Source of the DNA: Candidatus Nanoarchaeia archaeon
GTDB lineage: Archaea; Nanoarchaeota; Nanoarchaeia; SCGC-AAA011-G17; JAFCDX01
Reading direction: 5' to 3'
Length of the DNA: 64,000 nt
Assembly: GCA_028717785.1 (NCBI GenBank)
Contig: JAQUND010000002.1
Span: 1-64,000, forward strand
The notes beneath the pieces are model-generated. The model was not told the origin of the DNA and made no database searches. It saw nothing but the letters and a program-made list of their open reading frames with translations. The position numbers and the translations under genes were made by a program. Every line of letters begins with the position of its first letter. Positions within the stretch are counted from its first letter, which is position 1. This document shows, piece after piece, positions 1 through 8,143 of this stretch.

Positions 1-105
1 AGTATTCGTTATCCCAAAAAATGTCGTAAAACTGCATGGAAACGTTTTTATAGATTATTTCCTCGTTTAAAACCTGAAATATCAGATAATTCATTAAATT
101 CTTAA
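1..105 (+). CDS. C-terminal end of a basic protein, cut by window edge
   Basis: An open frame enters from the left edge and stops with TAA at 103-105. The 34 visible residues are rich in Lys and Arg and end in NSLNS. Too little is visible to recognise a family. The next gene starts three bases after the stop, so both are probably on one transcript. Confidence 0.6.
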   Translation, partial: SIRYPKKCRKTAWKRFYRLFPRLKPEISDNSLNS

Positions 106-108
106 AAA

Positions 109-270
109 ATGGAAACAACTGAAACAACAAAAAGAATAAAAACAATAAGTTGGCCAAAATGGTTATTTAATACAGTTATATTTCTTAGCGTTATAGGAGG
201 GATCACCATTATGTCTATTATTGTTAAAATATGCATGTGGATACAAGTTCATGTTCATATTACTTGGTAA
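109..270 (+). CDS. small single-span membrane protein
   Basis: A 53-residue frame: ATG follows the A-rich sequence CTTAAAAA, which is how most genes here begin. A polar, Thr-rich N-terminus (METTETTKR) is followed by one hydrophobic stretch at about residues 20-42 (core FLSVIGGITIMSIIV), then a short tail with His and Trp. This suggests one membrane span with a short outer segment. Function unknown. Tight spacing to the upstream gene supports translation. Confidence 0.55.
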   Translation: METTETTKRIKTISWPKWLFNTVIFLSVIGGITIMSIIVKICMWIQVHVHITW

Positions 271-273
271 AAA

Positions 274-305
274 TTTTTTTACTATGGAAATATTTTGTAT
301 ATTTA
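274..305 (+). promoter_or_regulatory. Bacteroidota-type promoter
   Basis: A run of seven T (274-280), then ACTATGGAAA, then a -7 element TATATTTA at 298-305. Almost the same arrangement recurs at 4520-4551 with TATATTTG, and variants lie at 18279-18310 and on the minus strand at 11306-11338. The layout fits the known Bacteroidota consensus (TTTG, about 19-21 bases, TAnnTTTG). It places the start of the next gene at the ATG at 322. Confidence 0.6.
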
Positions 306-321
306 CCCAAAATTTAAGAGT

Positions 322-2304
322 ATGTACAAAATAGATAAGGACAAATTACAATTAGTGTTTTCTAACTTACAAAATATTATAGGATTAGATGTTAAAAAAC
401 ATTTAGAAGAATCCGAGAAAACTGGTAGTATGCAGATTTATAAATATACTAGAGAATTATTAAATATTTATAAATCCTTAACAGAAGATAAATTAGAAGT
501 TGCTTTAATGCAAATTCAGGATGTAATTCAAAGTTTACCTCATAATATTTCTTTATCTATTGATACTCTTAAAGAAGATATTATTATCCTTGAATTAATC
601 TCTGATTCTAATGATGTAATCGTAAAAGAAATATCTTATGTTGATAAGTGGTTTAAAGAAACTTATAGTAAATTTTGGTTATTTGAAAAAGATAATTTAT
701 CAGAAATAGATTATACATTTATCCCAAGAATAGAATTAGCTTTAGATAAAAAATTAGTAAGATTTTATACACTTAAAGAAGGGAATACTATTATACCAGA
801 AAATGTATCAATAAGATATAATAAATATATTTATATTGTAGATTCTATTAATACATTTTTACGTTATGTAAACTCCCACGAAACAGAGGAACTTCAAATA
901 TCTGTTATTTTCAAAATAGAAGATATAGTAGATTTCTCATATTTTTGTATAATATATCAATATAAAAATTCTGCATGGATTGCTACTGATAATATGAATT
1001 TTGACAATCCTCGTAATAAATATTCTTCAAGAAATGCTGCAAGAAGATCAGAAGATCGATATGATCATATAGATTTTCCATATAAAATTATAGATGATCT
1101 TAATGACATACGTATGCAATCTAAAGTTCCAGTACCTTTAGATTCTAATTTAGAATTACATGTAATAAACCATGACAAATATGGTTTATATAGTAAAATT
1201 TATATGTATTTTCTTGCAACCCGAATAATCCCTATGCTTAATGATATAAATCTTAATCAAATTACTACATATGAACTTCATGCACTTGCATTACCGGAAG
1301 GAAATATATCTGATAATGCTTCATGTTTTGAATATCATGATCAAGAGCAAAAAATCTATATAGAAAATATTACTAAACAAATTGATGCAATAGAACCTAC
1401 TACTGCTTTAGAAAAATTTGGGAAACAAGAAATAATGAAAACCGAAAAATACGATCCTGAATGGTTATGTACAATAGATAAATTTTCTACATTGGATACA
1501 TGGCAAAGAAGAGAAGAACAAAGAAAAAGATATCAAGAATCATTGGATAAATGTCAACCAGATGAACAATCTAATAGGAAAAAACCCTATAATGATTTTT
1601 CAAAAATTTTAACAGATAAAAGGGAAAATGCATTCAAGTATATCTTTATGTCTGATATATTATCAATACAATTTATAAATAAACCTAAGGGGTTTGGTAT
1701 AATAGATGAAAAAGAAAAATCCGTTTTTGAAATATTTTCAGCTCAAAAAAATTCTTGGACTAATATTCATGTAAGAAATTATGATGAAATAAAAAGGGGA
1801 TCTTATAATGTAAGAGATGAAAAATGTATATGCTGTAAAACCAGAAGTGAAACATATCAAAAAATTATACATTTTCATGCATCTGAACAAATAAAGTTTT
1901 TATTTGATTTAAAAAATGAAGAAATTCCACTTTGGTTTAGTTTATATAGAGCACATTGGTTAATACCTTATGGCGGTAATAGTATTCTTGATAATGTGGA
2001 TCCTATGTCTTTATTAATAAATAGATTTTCAAAAGGTTCTCCAAATGGATATGATATAATTGTAAGTATTTGTAAAATTTGTAAAAATAGACTTTATAAG
2101 AAATATTGGGTTGCATATGAAACTGAATTTATATTTGATTGTAATGTTTGGGATATTATAGGATATCGCATTATTAAAGAAAAAAATAAAGAAGATCATA
2201 TTTGGAACCCTGAATATATTCCTTTAGATAAGTATAAAAATATTATTCCTATATTAAAAGAGAATTATGAACGCACTAATATTTTAAAAAATGAGAGATC
2301 CTAA
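322..2304 (+). CDS. large unknown protein with two Cys pairs
   Basis: 660 residues from the ATG at 322; a longer reading from TTG at 295 would begin inside the -7 promoter element, so I reject it. No family recognised. Near the C-terminus there are two cysteine pairs, CICC (about residue 505) and CKIC (about residue 585), each close to basic and aromatic residues, which suggests one metal-binding site. The middle part is charged and contains repeated RREEQRKR-type helices. It is the first gene of a transcript that continues into three small genes. Probably an early gene, because of its host-type promoter. Confidence 0.75.
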   Translation: MYKIDKDKLQLVFSNLQNIIGLDVKKHLEESEKTGSMQIYKYTRELLNIYKSLTEDKLEVALMQIQDVIQSLPHNISLSIDTLKEDIIILELISDSNDVIVKEISYVDKWFKETYSKFWLFEKDNLSEIDYTFIPRIELALDKKLVRFYTLKEGNTIIPENVSIRYNKYIYIVDSINTFLRYVNSHETEELQISVIFKIEDIVDFSYFCIIYQYKNSAWIATDNMNFDNPRNKYSSRNAARRSEDRYDHIDFPYKIIDDLNDIRMQSKVPVPLDSNLELHVINHDKYGLYSKIYMYFLATRIIPMLNDINLNQITTYELHALALPEGNISDNASCFEYHDQEQKIYIENITKQIDAIEPTTALEKFGKQEIMKTEKYDPEWLCTIDKFSTLDTWQRREEQRKRYQESLDKCQPDEQSNRKKPYNDFSKILTDKRENAFKYIFMSDILSIQFINKPKGFGIIDEKEKSVFEIFSAQKNSWTNIHVRNYDEIKRGSYNVRDEKCICCKTRSETYQKIIHFHASEQIKFLFDLKNEEIPLWFSLYRAHWLIPYGGNSILDNVDPMSLLINRFSKGSPNGYDIIVSICKICKNRLYKKYWVAYETEFIFDCNVWDIIGYRIIKEKNKEDHIWNPEYIPLDKYKNIIPILKENYERTNILKNERS

Positions 2305-2530
2305 AAATACTGGATTAACCAATTCAGGAAGATTTTTTAATAATGGAAAATTTGATATTGATAGTGCATTTGATTATTATAGTACTTCAATAATTAATGC
2401 AAAAACAAATATTAAATTTTTAGTTGATAATCCTAATATTGATGAAGATATTGATTCATTAGCTATGAATTTAGCAGATGAATTTAAAACATTGATTATA
2501 ATTGCTAGAAATTGGAATTTAAAAAAATGA
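2291..2530 (+). CDS. small acidic hypothetical protein
   Basis: 79 residues, starting 14 bases before the upstream stop. It opens MRDPKNTGLTNSGRFFNNGKF and is helical and acidic in its second half (NIDEDIDSLAMNLADEF). No family recognised. Overlap with both neighbours points to translational coupling. Confidence 0.65.
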   Translation: MRDPKNTGLTNSGRFFNNGKFDIDSAFDYYSTSIINAKTNIKFLVDNPNIDEDIDSLAMNLADEFKTLIIIARNWNLKK

Positions 2531-2733
2531 AAAAAGAAGAAATTTTAATATTTAATGAAAACGATTTAAGTTATGAAGGAAGAAAATTATGGGAAGAAAA
2601 TTTACCTATTGATTTTTATCATTTAAAATTTGAAAATTATCAAAAAATGATAAGAGAAAATATAGTTCTATTAAAGAAAAAAGATGGATCTATGTTAATT
2701 TTAAAAAGTAGATATTTATTGCATAAAATTTAA
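2527..2733 (+). CDS. small hypothetical protein
   Basis: 68 residues. The ATG at 2527 overlaps the preceding stop as ATGA, a typical coupling arrangement; a TTG further upstream is less likely. Charged, with Lys-rich ends and no recognisable motif. Confidence 0.6.
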   Translation: MKKEEILIFNENDLSYEGRKLWEENLPIDFYHLKFENYQKMIRENIVLLKKKDGSMLILKSRYLLHKI

Positions 2734-2737
2734 AAAT

Positions 2738-2998
2738 ATGAAAAATAAAAAAATAAAAGTAAGCATTGAAGAACATGATGGAAGTGATAAAAGTTTTACA
2801 ATGGATTTTCCTTATATGGCAGTATCTGTTGATTATGACGATGTTTATCATGTTAAAGTTGATGCTGCATCCAAAGTTATTAAAAAAATGATTGAGGACC
2901 ATTGGAACGAGGATCTTTTCAAAAAAGAATTAAAAAAGATTCTTTTAAAAGAATGGAAAAAAATGAATTTGGTATGCAAAATGATTATGATTCACTAG
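2738..2998 (+). CDS. small hypothetical protein
   Basis: 86 residues, four bases after the previous stop. The first 70 residues look like a compact alpha/beta fold (SIEEHDGSDKSFTMDFPYMA, then a Val/Tyr-rich strand and a Lys-rich helix). The last dozen residues are unlike the rest, and another frame over the same bases gives a more protein-like end, so the 3' end may have shifted. Confidence 0.6.
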   Translation: MKNKKIKVSIEEHDGSDKSFTMDFPYMAVSVDYDDVYHVKVDAASKVIKKMIEDHWNEDLFKKELKKILLKEWKKMNLVCKMIMIH

Positions 2999-3030
2999 AA
3001 GATTATTTATCCCAAAATGGAATTTCTTAA
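2953..3030 (+). CDS. possible 25-residue peptide overlapping previous gene
   Basis: ATG at 2953 opens a 25-residue frame (starts MEKNEFGMQNDYDSLEDYL) in a different frame from the gene it overlaps. Its acidic composition fits a phage peptide better than the overlapping C-terminus does. It is either a tiny coupled gene or the true tail of the previous gene after a one-base change. Confidence 0.25.
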   Translation: MEKNEFGMQNDYDSLEDYLSQNGIS

Positions 3031-3319
3031 AAACTTTTTGACGATATGTCCATATAGAATAAAAAATTCTTTTAATAAATAATATACTAAGTTCTTTGAA
3101 TATTCACGAGTGTAGTTAGAGATTGCGATACTTCGTTTAAACATTTGCTTAGGCAAGACCTGCAGGGAGGTTCCCTGATACTATGATTGGTTAATAAGGA
3201 GAACGGCAAGTGGCATGAGAGTCATCAAAAAGGCCAGGAATCTAAGAAGGCTGGGGGAACGAACACATAAATTCCTTACTTAGGACAGTTTGGCAAATCT
3301 GGGTTTAATAAAAATTTCC

Positions 3320-3343
3320 GGAGAGTTAACTCCTAAAAACGCG
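3320..3343 (+). repeat. repeated hairpin module inside the candidate RNA, copy 1
   Basis: GGAGAG-TTA-ACTCCTAAAAACGC here and GGAGAG-AAA-ACTCATAAAAACGC at 3540-3563 agree at all but a few loop and stem positions. Both form a short GAG/CTC hairpin followed by the same single-stranded TAAAAACGC. Conserved duplication inside a non-coding stretch argues for a structural role. Confidence 0.6.
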
Positions 3344-3539
3344 CAGCTCAAGTTTCTCACTTTAGTTTTTTAAGCCATAGTAAGTATAGGTGATACTTCG
3401 ATTAATAGAAATACCAATTTGATAATTCAATTACGATGGTCACATAAAAATTTTAAAGGTTCCGCAAGGTCGACGATTTAATTCTCGGTTTTTAGGCGTT
3501 CTTAGTCACGTACTAATTCCCTTTTTAATTTGGTGATCA

Positions 3540-3563
3540 GGAGAGAAAACTCATAAAAACGCA
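3540..3563 (+). repeat. repeated hairpin module inside the candidate RNA, copy 2
   Basis: Second copy of the GAG/CTC hairpin plus TAAAAACGC, 220 bases after the first and 26 bases before the terminator stem. Confidence 0.6.
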
Positions 3564-3588
3564 CCTTACTATTTTCTTGGAAATATAT

Positions 3589-3620
3589 AAGCTGATAAGA
3601 TTATCTTATCAGCTTTTTTT
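3589..3620 (+). terminator. rho-independent terminator
   Basis: A perfect 12-bp stem (AAGCTGATAAGA / TCTTATCAGCTT) with a TTA loop is followed by a T run. It closes the structured stretch and separates it from the next coding operon. Confidence 0.9.
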
Positions 3621-3644
3621 GTGTAAACTAAAAATATAAATATT

Positions 3645-3839
3645 ATGTTTATTCAATATGGAGATAGAAGAATTAATTTAGATTTAGTAAAACAATATAG
3701 GCCTAAAGAAAAAGGGGAAAATTATAAAATAGAATTTATTTATCAAAATGGTGAAATAGAAGAAATTTATTTTTTCCAAGATAAAGATAAAAGAGATGAA
3801 TTTTTAAAGACTTTAGACGAAAAAAATCTTAAAAAATGA
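3645..3839 (+). CDS. small hypothetical protein
   Basis: 64 residues. It reads like a small beta-sheet domain with a terminal helix (MFIQYGDRRINLDLVKQY, then KIEFIYQNGEIEEIYFF, then a Lys-rich helix). The fold pattern resembles PH-like or other small phage regulatory domains, but no family is claimed. The end overlaps the next start. Confidence 0.7.
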   Translation: MFIQYGDRRINLDLVKQYRPKEKGENYKIEFIYQNGEIEEIYFFQDKDKRDEFLKTLDEKNLKK

Positions 3840-4213
3840 AAAAAATAGTTAAAGAAAATCTTTTTGAAGAAAATTTTATAAGAGGAAAATCTACAATATC
3901 GGGTATTGGAATTGGACTTGATTGGAGAGCAAAAGAAATTTATTCAGAATGTAAAGATGATGGAACTATAGAAGAAGAAGTTATAATTGAAATTATAAAA
4001 TATTTGCTCGAACAAGGATATAATTCAGACCAAGTAAAAAGATTATTATTTAGTGAACATATGAGATGGTCTTATACAGATTGGAGATATAGTTTATCTG
4101 AATTTAAAAAATATTTTAATAAAAACGTAAATCAAGTTAAAGATTTTATAATAGGAAAAACAGATAAAGGATCCATTGTAGATACACTATGGATGAAGAT
4201 AAAACCAAAATAA
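3836..4213 (+). CDS. hypothetical protein
   Basis: 125 residues, coupled to the previous gene by an ATGA overlap. The first ten residues (MKKIVKENLF) resemble the short leaders of the phage family described under 14705, but the F-x-R..IG motif is absent, so I do not include it. Otherwise mostly helical and charged. No function assigned. Confidence 0.7.
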   Translation: MKKIVKENLFEENFIRGKSTISGIGIGLDWRAKEIYSECKDDGTIEEEVIIEIIKYLLEQGYNSDQVKRLLFSEHMRWSYTDWRYSLSEFKKYFNKNVNQVKDFIIGKTDKGSIVDTLWMKIKPK

Positions 4214-4216
4214 ATT

Positions 4217-4417
4217 ATGAATAATTTTTTAAAATCTGGATTTAATATTAAACCAAAAACTTCTTCAAAAATATTTTTTAGTAATAAAAGAACGGTTTGT
4301 ATAGAACATCAAGATGGGAAGATTACAGAACATCCAGGAATTACAGATCCTTGGAGGTATATTACTAAGGTAAAACAATCTATAGACGTAAAAAATGCAT
4401 GGATAAAAGATGAATAA
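4217..4417 (+). CDS. small hypothetical protein
   Basis: 66 residues, three bases after the previous stop and last in this short operon; its stop codon lies inside the terminator stem. Begins MNNFLKSGFNIKPK and contains a strand-like segment followed by Trp and Arg. No family recognised. Confidence 0.65.
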   Translation: MNNFLKSGFNIKPKTSSKIFFSNKRTVCIEHQDGKITEHPGITDPWRYITKVKQSIDVKNAWIKDE

Positions 4418-4436
4418 TAAGTTATTCATCTTTTTT
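4405..4436 (+). terminator. rho-independent terminator
   Basis: AAAGATGAATAA pairs with TTATTCATCTTT (12 bp, TAAG loop), then a T run. It ends the operon starting at 3645. Confidence 0.9.
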
Positions 4437-4519
4437 ATTTATAATCAATATGATATGAACAAAAGAAGCTTTATTACAAGAATTTATTTTGATTTTTATT
4501 AAAATATTTTTTAAAAATA

Positions 4520-4551
4520 TTTTTTTACTATAGAAGTATTTCGTATATTTG
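4520..4551 (+). promoter_or_regulatory. Bacteroidota-type promoter
   Basis: T run 4520-4526, ACTATAGAAGTATTTC, then the -7 element TATATTTG at 4544-4551. It has the same spacing as the promoter at 274-305, with 17 bases between the T run and the -7 box. It rules out the TTG at 4549 as a start and supports the ATG at 4570. Confidence 0.65.
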
Positions 4552-4569
4552 TCTATCAAATTTACGATT

Positions 4570-5097
4570 ATGGAAGAGTTTATTATAGAAAAACTTAAAA
4601 AAGTAAAAGAATTAGCAGAACGGGGGGTTGAAGGGGAAGCTCAAGCTGCTAAGGAAAAATTGGATATTCTTCTTAATAAATATGGGTTAACCTTAAAAGA
4701 TCTTGAAGAGGTTAAAACAAATGAATATAAGTTTAAATATGTTACTGTTTATGAAAAGAAAATCATGATTCAGTGCATATCCAAAGTTTTAGATAATCCT
4801 CAATTAACATATTCCTGGTATAAAGACAAAAAGAAGGAATTTTTTGTTGAAATGACCGAATGGCAATTTATTGAAGCTACATCTCTTATAAAATTCCATA
4901 TAAAACAGTTTAGAAAGGAAGTTAAGGAACGAATGAAAGCTTTCTTTTCTGCTTATTGTTCTAAACATACTCTTTTTGCAGATAGTGCAGAAGGAGGTGA
5001 TGCTAAAATGACTCCAGAAGAAATAGCTTTATGGTTAGCAGCATATTATTCAATGGGGGATCATAAAATTTTTATGAAAGAGTTAGAAAACCATTAA
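4570..5097 (+). CDS. DUF2786-type protein
   Basis: 175 residues. The N-terminal ~45 residues (KLKKVKELAERGVEGEAQ, then AAKEKLDILLNKYGL) match the helical DUF2786 pattern found in phages and mobile elements, whose function is not known. The rest is a helical domain with Trp/Phe, and the tail (MTPEEIALWLAAYYSMG) looks amphipathic. The start follows directly from the promoter, giving a leader of under 20 bases. Probably an early gene with its own promoter, heading a run of genes to 8089. Confidence 0.7.
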   Translation: MEEFIIEKLKKVKELAERGVEGEAQAAKEKLDILLNKYGLTLKDLEEVKTNEYKFKYVTVYEKKIMIQCISKVLDNPQLTYSWYKDKKKEFFVEMTEWQFIEATSLIKFHIKQFRKEVKERMKAFFSAYCSKHTLFADSAEGGDAKMTPEEIALWLAAYYSMGDHKIFMKELENH

Positions 5098-5107
5098 AAA
5101 TAACTAT

Positions 5108-5350
5108 ATGGGTAATTTAGGTGAAGGATTAAGGGAACTAGGATATTCAGAATCTTATATAAAGCATACTGAAGAATTTATAAAATTATTTAAAACAAAA
5201 TCATCCGGAAAAAAATTTGAAGGGGGAAGTGTAGCATCCATTATGACTAAATCTAGTATAATTGAAGATTTTATTATAGAAGAAGATTGTGATACTTTTA
5301 CGTTCAAGGGAATGGATGGAAATATTTATTCGGAAAAGGATTTAATATGA
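5108..5350 (+). CDS. small hypothetical protein
   Basis: 80 residues starting MGNLGEGLRELGYSESYIK, a helical N-terminus followed by an acidic beta-rich end. It overlaps the next gene by four bases (ATGA), so the two are coupled. No family recognised. Confidence 0.65.
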   Translation: MGNLGEGLRELGYSESYIKHTEEFIKLFKTKSSGKKFEGGSVASIMTKSSIIEDFIIEEDCDTFTFKGMDGNIYSEKDLI

Positions 5351-5787
5351 AAAAATTAATTTTTTTATTTTTTCTTGAATTAACAATTCATAGTTATTCT
5401 CAAGTTATTGGTATTACTTCAGCACCTCATAAAATTGGGGCAGGAATATTTTATAATTCTAAAGAAAACAATAATAATTTTGCTATATTTGAAGAATTTG
5501 ATATAGGAAAATATAGTAAAGTAAATGAAGAAGATTATACTAATGAAAATTATATTTTAATAAAATTATCTTCGGGTATTACTTATGTATTACAACAAGA
5601 TGAAATATCAAAAATTAAAGCTATTGGAAATATTTGTTATAATAATACAACTCCATATAATGTAAACATAAGAGAATTTTCTTTAGAATTAGGAATTATT
5701 CTAATTTATAAAAAGTTTTCTTTTTTATATATTTTTGATTTGCCAAATAAAGATTCGAAAATAGGTATAGGATTTAAATTTAAATAA
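5347..5787 (+). CDS. secreted, beta-rich protein with signal peptide
   Basis: 146 residues. It starts with a textbook signal peptide: MKK, a hydrophobic core LIFLFFLEL, then HSYS before Gln, the Ser-Gln cleavage style common in flavobacterial exported proteins. The mature part alternates polar and aromatic residues in short strands (GAGIFYNSKENNNNFAIFEE; ending KIGIGFKFK), like part of an outer-membrane barrel. A phage protein placed in the host envelope could affect adsorption or superinfection; this is inference. Coupled to the upstream gene. Confidence 0.7.
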   Translation: MKKLIFLFFLELTIHSYSQVIGITSAPHKIGAGIFYNSKENNNNFAIFEEFDIGKYSKVNEEDYTNENYILIKLSSGITYVLQQDEISKIKAIGNICYNNTTPYNVNIREFSLELGIILIYKKFSFLYIFDLPNKDSKIGIGFKFK

Positions 5788-5793
5788 TATTGT

Positions 5794-6420
5794 ATGGAAA
5801 CTATAGAACATTATAAAGAAAATATTGGAAAAAAAGTACAACGTTATTCAAAAACTGGAGCCATCAAAAAATTCAGATCAGGATTATATTATAACACAAT
5901 TAAAGATGTAATAGATCATCCTATTATACATGTTCCAGCTTATATTTTTGAAGAAGATGATAATTATATTGAATGTCGAAGATGTCCAGTTGTTGAACTC
6001 GATAAAGAAGGTAATCCTATTGCCAAGAAAAAAGGACCTGCTAATACACCAAGAACAACAGGAAATTTATTAATTGTTCATCCTGTTAATTTAGGTAACC
6101 ATAATAATGTTTATTTTATTGCTAGAGATAGAAAAAGACATTTCAAATTTAAAATATGTTGTTTCAATAATGATTGTTCAGCATATATTATGGAATTTGA
6201 ATCTAATATAGATAAGGATTTATTAAATCCCCAAGTTATCTATGATTCTATTAATAAAGGAATAGGTAAATGGGATTTTCAATTAAGAACCGATTTATCT
6301 AATTTATTTAATAGTTCTTTTAAAAATGCTGAAGATTTATTAAATAATATTGAATTGAAAAAAGAAGAACTTGTAAAATTTGGAGTCTCTATTTTATCTA
6401 AATTCTATGAAAAGGAATAA
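5794..6420 (+). CDS. hypothetical protein
   Basis: 208 residues. It contains scattered cysteines (ECRRCP near residue 67, KICCFNNDC near residue 128), which could bind metal. The rest is mixed alpha/beta and the C-terminal third is helical. No family recognised. The next gene starts inside its last codons. Confidence 0.7.
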   Translation: METIEHYKENIGKKVQRYSKTGAIKKFRSGLYYNTIKDVIDHPIIHVPAYIFEEDDNYIECRRCPVVELDKEGNPIAKKKGPANTPRTTGNLLIVHPVNLGNHNNVYFIARDRKRHFKFKICCFNNDCSAYIMEFESNIDKDLLNPQVIYDSINKGIGKWDFQLRTDLSNLFNSSFKNAEDLLNNIELKKEELVKFGVSILSKFYEKE

Positions 6421-6754
6421 AGACGGATTTTATACTAAATTAAGATATACTATTATTATAGGATATGTAGATTATTTAGATGCTGTCCATAGTTTATCAT
6501 TTTATTATGGGGATGGAAATAATGATTCTTTTGATAAAACTCATGAGGAATTATTTGGAAAAGTTCTAAAAGGATGGAGATGGGATTATGATAAAGGACT
6601 TAATTGGTCTAATTCTGCAGGAATTACATCTGGAGAAGATTATGAATTAATTGTAAATCATTTAACACAAAACTATAGAATTCCTTTTTATGAAAATGGA
6701 TATCATGATGTACAATATTTTTGTAAAATGATGGATGAAGAAGAAAAAGGATAA
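6407..6754 (+). CDS. hypothetical protein
   Basis: 115 residues from the ATG at 6407, overlapping the previous stop by 14 bases. An alternative TTG at 6380 would add nine residues deep inside the upstream gene. Aromatic-rich (Trp, Tyr), with a strand-like N-terminus (KLRYTIIIGYVDYLDAVH) and a conserved-looking GWRWDYDKGLNW segment. Function unknown. Confidence 0.65.
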   Translation: MKRNKDGFYTKLRYTIIIGYVDYLDAVHSLSFYYGDGNNDSFDKTHEELFGKVLKGWRWDYDKGLNWSNSAGITSGEDYELIVNHLTQNYRIPFYENGYHDVQYFCKMMDEEEKG

Positions 6755-6773
6755 AACTTATAAAATTTTTACT

Positions 6774-7862
6774 ATGAAAATTATTAATCAAGATGAGTAT
6801 GGATCAACTATTTGCCAATGGTTTCATAAAGAATTTTATAAATTGGCTGAATGTTGTCAAAAAGAAATAGTAGATATTATTACAACTTTAATTATATCCA
6901 CTAAAGATAATAGATATGGTCCTATACCAAATCCTGAATCTCAAGTTATAATTCGAGATGTAATAAGAAAATCTATTAAATTAAATATTCCTATTCCATT
7001 TCTTACAGGATGGGGAGGAAGAAAACCTTTTACAGTTACGGGAATTGATGTAGCAGAAGTATTAGCTATAAACCAAATACTTACTTTAAATAGATGTATT
7101 AAAAAATACTATGAACCTGGTATAAAAGTAAATATTAGGGTAGAAGATACTGGAGCTAATTGGTTATATAGGAAAGATCCTACTAATAAAGTTGCTGTAA
7201 AAGAATATAGTAATAATTTTAGTAAATTGATAGATATACTCCAAGATGAACCAGTTATTACTATAAAAAAGGAATCTGATATGATGGAAGAACAATCCTA
7301 CTTTAATCTGTCAAGTCAGTATTCTAAATACATATTTGATGTACTTACTTTACAAATTGCTTATCCTGATAAAAATATTGAGGAAACTCCTGAGTATCAA
7401 AAATTAAATAATATTGGATGGAGAGGTATTATTCCTAAAGAACAAAGAGATTATTATTTAAATAGATATAAACATCTTTGCCCTAATTTAAATGAAGAAG
7501 AATATGTAAATATGTTATCAGATTATTTTGGAGGATCTAAAGCAAGATATGATCTGAATGGAACTGGTAAACCTATTACAGAAATAGGTAACCATATTCA
7601 TTTAACCTTTGTTGCTCCAGTACCTGGAGTTCCAGAGTCTTTATTTAATAATGCAGTATATTGGAGAACTTTACCTGCTACTCAAGGAAGAACACATATA
7701 TCTCCATGGAGAGCAAAAGGATATTTTAAAATTAATGGAGAAATAACTGGGAAAATTACTTCTTTTAGAGATCCTCTTATAGAACAATTAACCCCCTCAT
7801 TTACTATATTACAAAAAGAAAAGGAATCTTTAAAAATACAAACAGATTATTTATTAGTATAA
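6774..7862 (+). CDS. possible isonitrile synthase-like (DIT1/PvcA-type) protein
   Basis: 362 residues from the ATG at 6774; an in-frame ATG at 6735 would add 13 Lys-rich residues. The segment with IPIPFLTGWGG, then DVAEVLAINQILTL, then YYEPGIKVNIRVED follows the order seen in DIT1/PvcA enzymes (a strand ending Pro-x-Phe, an acidic helix, then Y-x-PG and an I-x-x-D strand). Those enzymes convert the amine of Tyr or Trp to an isonitrile. The C-terminal RTHISPWRAKGYF could be the binding strand. The resemblance is by pattern only and could be wrong. No partner oxygenase lies nearby. Confidence 0.35.
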   Translation: MKIINQDEYGSTICQWFHKEFYKLAECCQKEIVDIITTLIISTKDNRYGPIPNPESQVIIRDVIRKSIKLNIPIPFLTGWGGRKPFTVTGIDVAEVLAINQILTLNRCIKKYYEPGIKVNIRVEDTGANWLYRKDPTNKVAVKEYSNNFSKLIDILQDEPVITIKKESDMMEEQSYFNLSSQYSKYIFDVLTLQIAYPDKNIEETPEYQKLNNIGWRGIIPKEQRDYYLNRYKHLCPNLNEEEYVNMLSDYFGGSKARYDLNGTGKPITEIGNHIHLTFVAPVPGVPESLFNNAVYWRTLPATQGRTHISPWRAKGYFKINGEITGKITSFRDPLIEQLTPSFTILQKEKESLKIQTDYLLV

Positions 7863-7864
7863 AA

Positions 7865-8089
7865 ATGGCAACTATAATTAATTTAACTTCTATAATAGGA
7901 AAAAAGAAAATTCTATTAGATGCATGGGCATGGTGTGATAAAGAAAATAAATCTACGGAATATATGTTACAATATATGGCTGATGTATCCGGAGTAGATT
8001 ATGATGAAGTAGTAGATTTTGTCATAAAAGAAGGGGAAAAAAGAAATATGTTAGAAGAAAATAAGCTTTATAAAAAACTAAAAAAATAG
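7865..8089 (+). CDS. small hypothetical protein
   Basis: 74 residues, two bases after the previous stop; last gene before the convergent terminator. Contains WAWCDKENKSTEYML and a Lys-rich helical tail. No family recognised. Confidence 0.65.
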   Translation: MATIINLTSIIGKKKILLDAWAWCDKENKSTEYMLQYMADVSGVDYDEVVDFVIKEGEKRNMLEENKLYKKLKK

Positions 8090-8106
8090 ATATTTTTATA
8101 TCCAGA

Positions 8107-8143
8107 AAACAAAAATGGTTCCTAATTAGGAACCATTTTTGTT
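8107..8143. terminator. bidirectional terminator between convergent operons
   Basis: AACAAAAATGGTTCC / GGAACCATTTTTGTT form a long perfect stem around TAATTA, with an A run on one side and a T run on the other. It can end both the rightward genes and the leftward block. Confidence 0.9.

Larger units (their letters stand above)
3090..3620 (+). ncRNA. candidate large structured non-coding RNA
   Basis: The only long gene-free stretch in the window. It is visibly richer in G and C than its surroundings and packed with perfect local hairpins: TTGC-TTAG-GCAA (3145-3156), CAGGGA-GGT-TCCCTG (3163-3177), TGGC..GCCA enclosing ATGA-GAG-TCAT (about 3211-3235), GGAG-AGTTAA-CTCC (3320-3333), AAGTAT-AGGTG-ATACTT (3382-3398) and CC-GCAA-GG (about 3462-3469). 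A module of GGAGAG, an A-rich loop, ACTC, then TAAAAACGC occurs twice (3320 and 3540). The 3' end is a strong terminator. ATAAATA at 3075-3081 could be a late promoter with a start near 3088. Phages carry large ornate RNAs (GOLLD, ROOL), but I cannot match this to a known class by reading. Confidence 0.65.

Noticed and set aside
295..321. TTG start extending the 660-residue protein upstream
   Set aside because: It would begin inside the promoter -7 box; the ATG at 322 fits the expected leader.
3635..3642. TATAAATA as a late promoter for the gene at 3645
   Set aside because: It ends only two bases before the ATG, so a transcript from it would start inside the gene.
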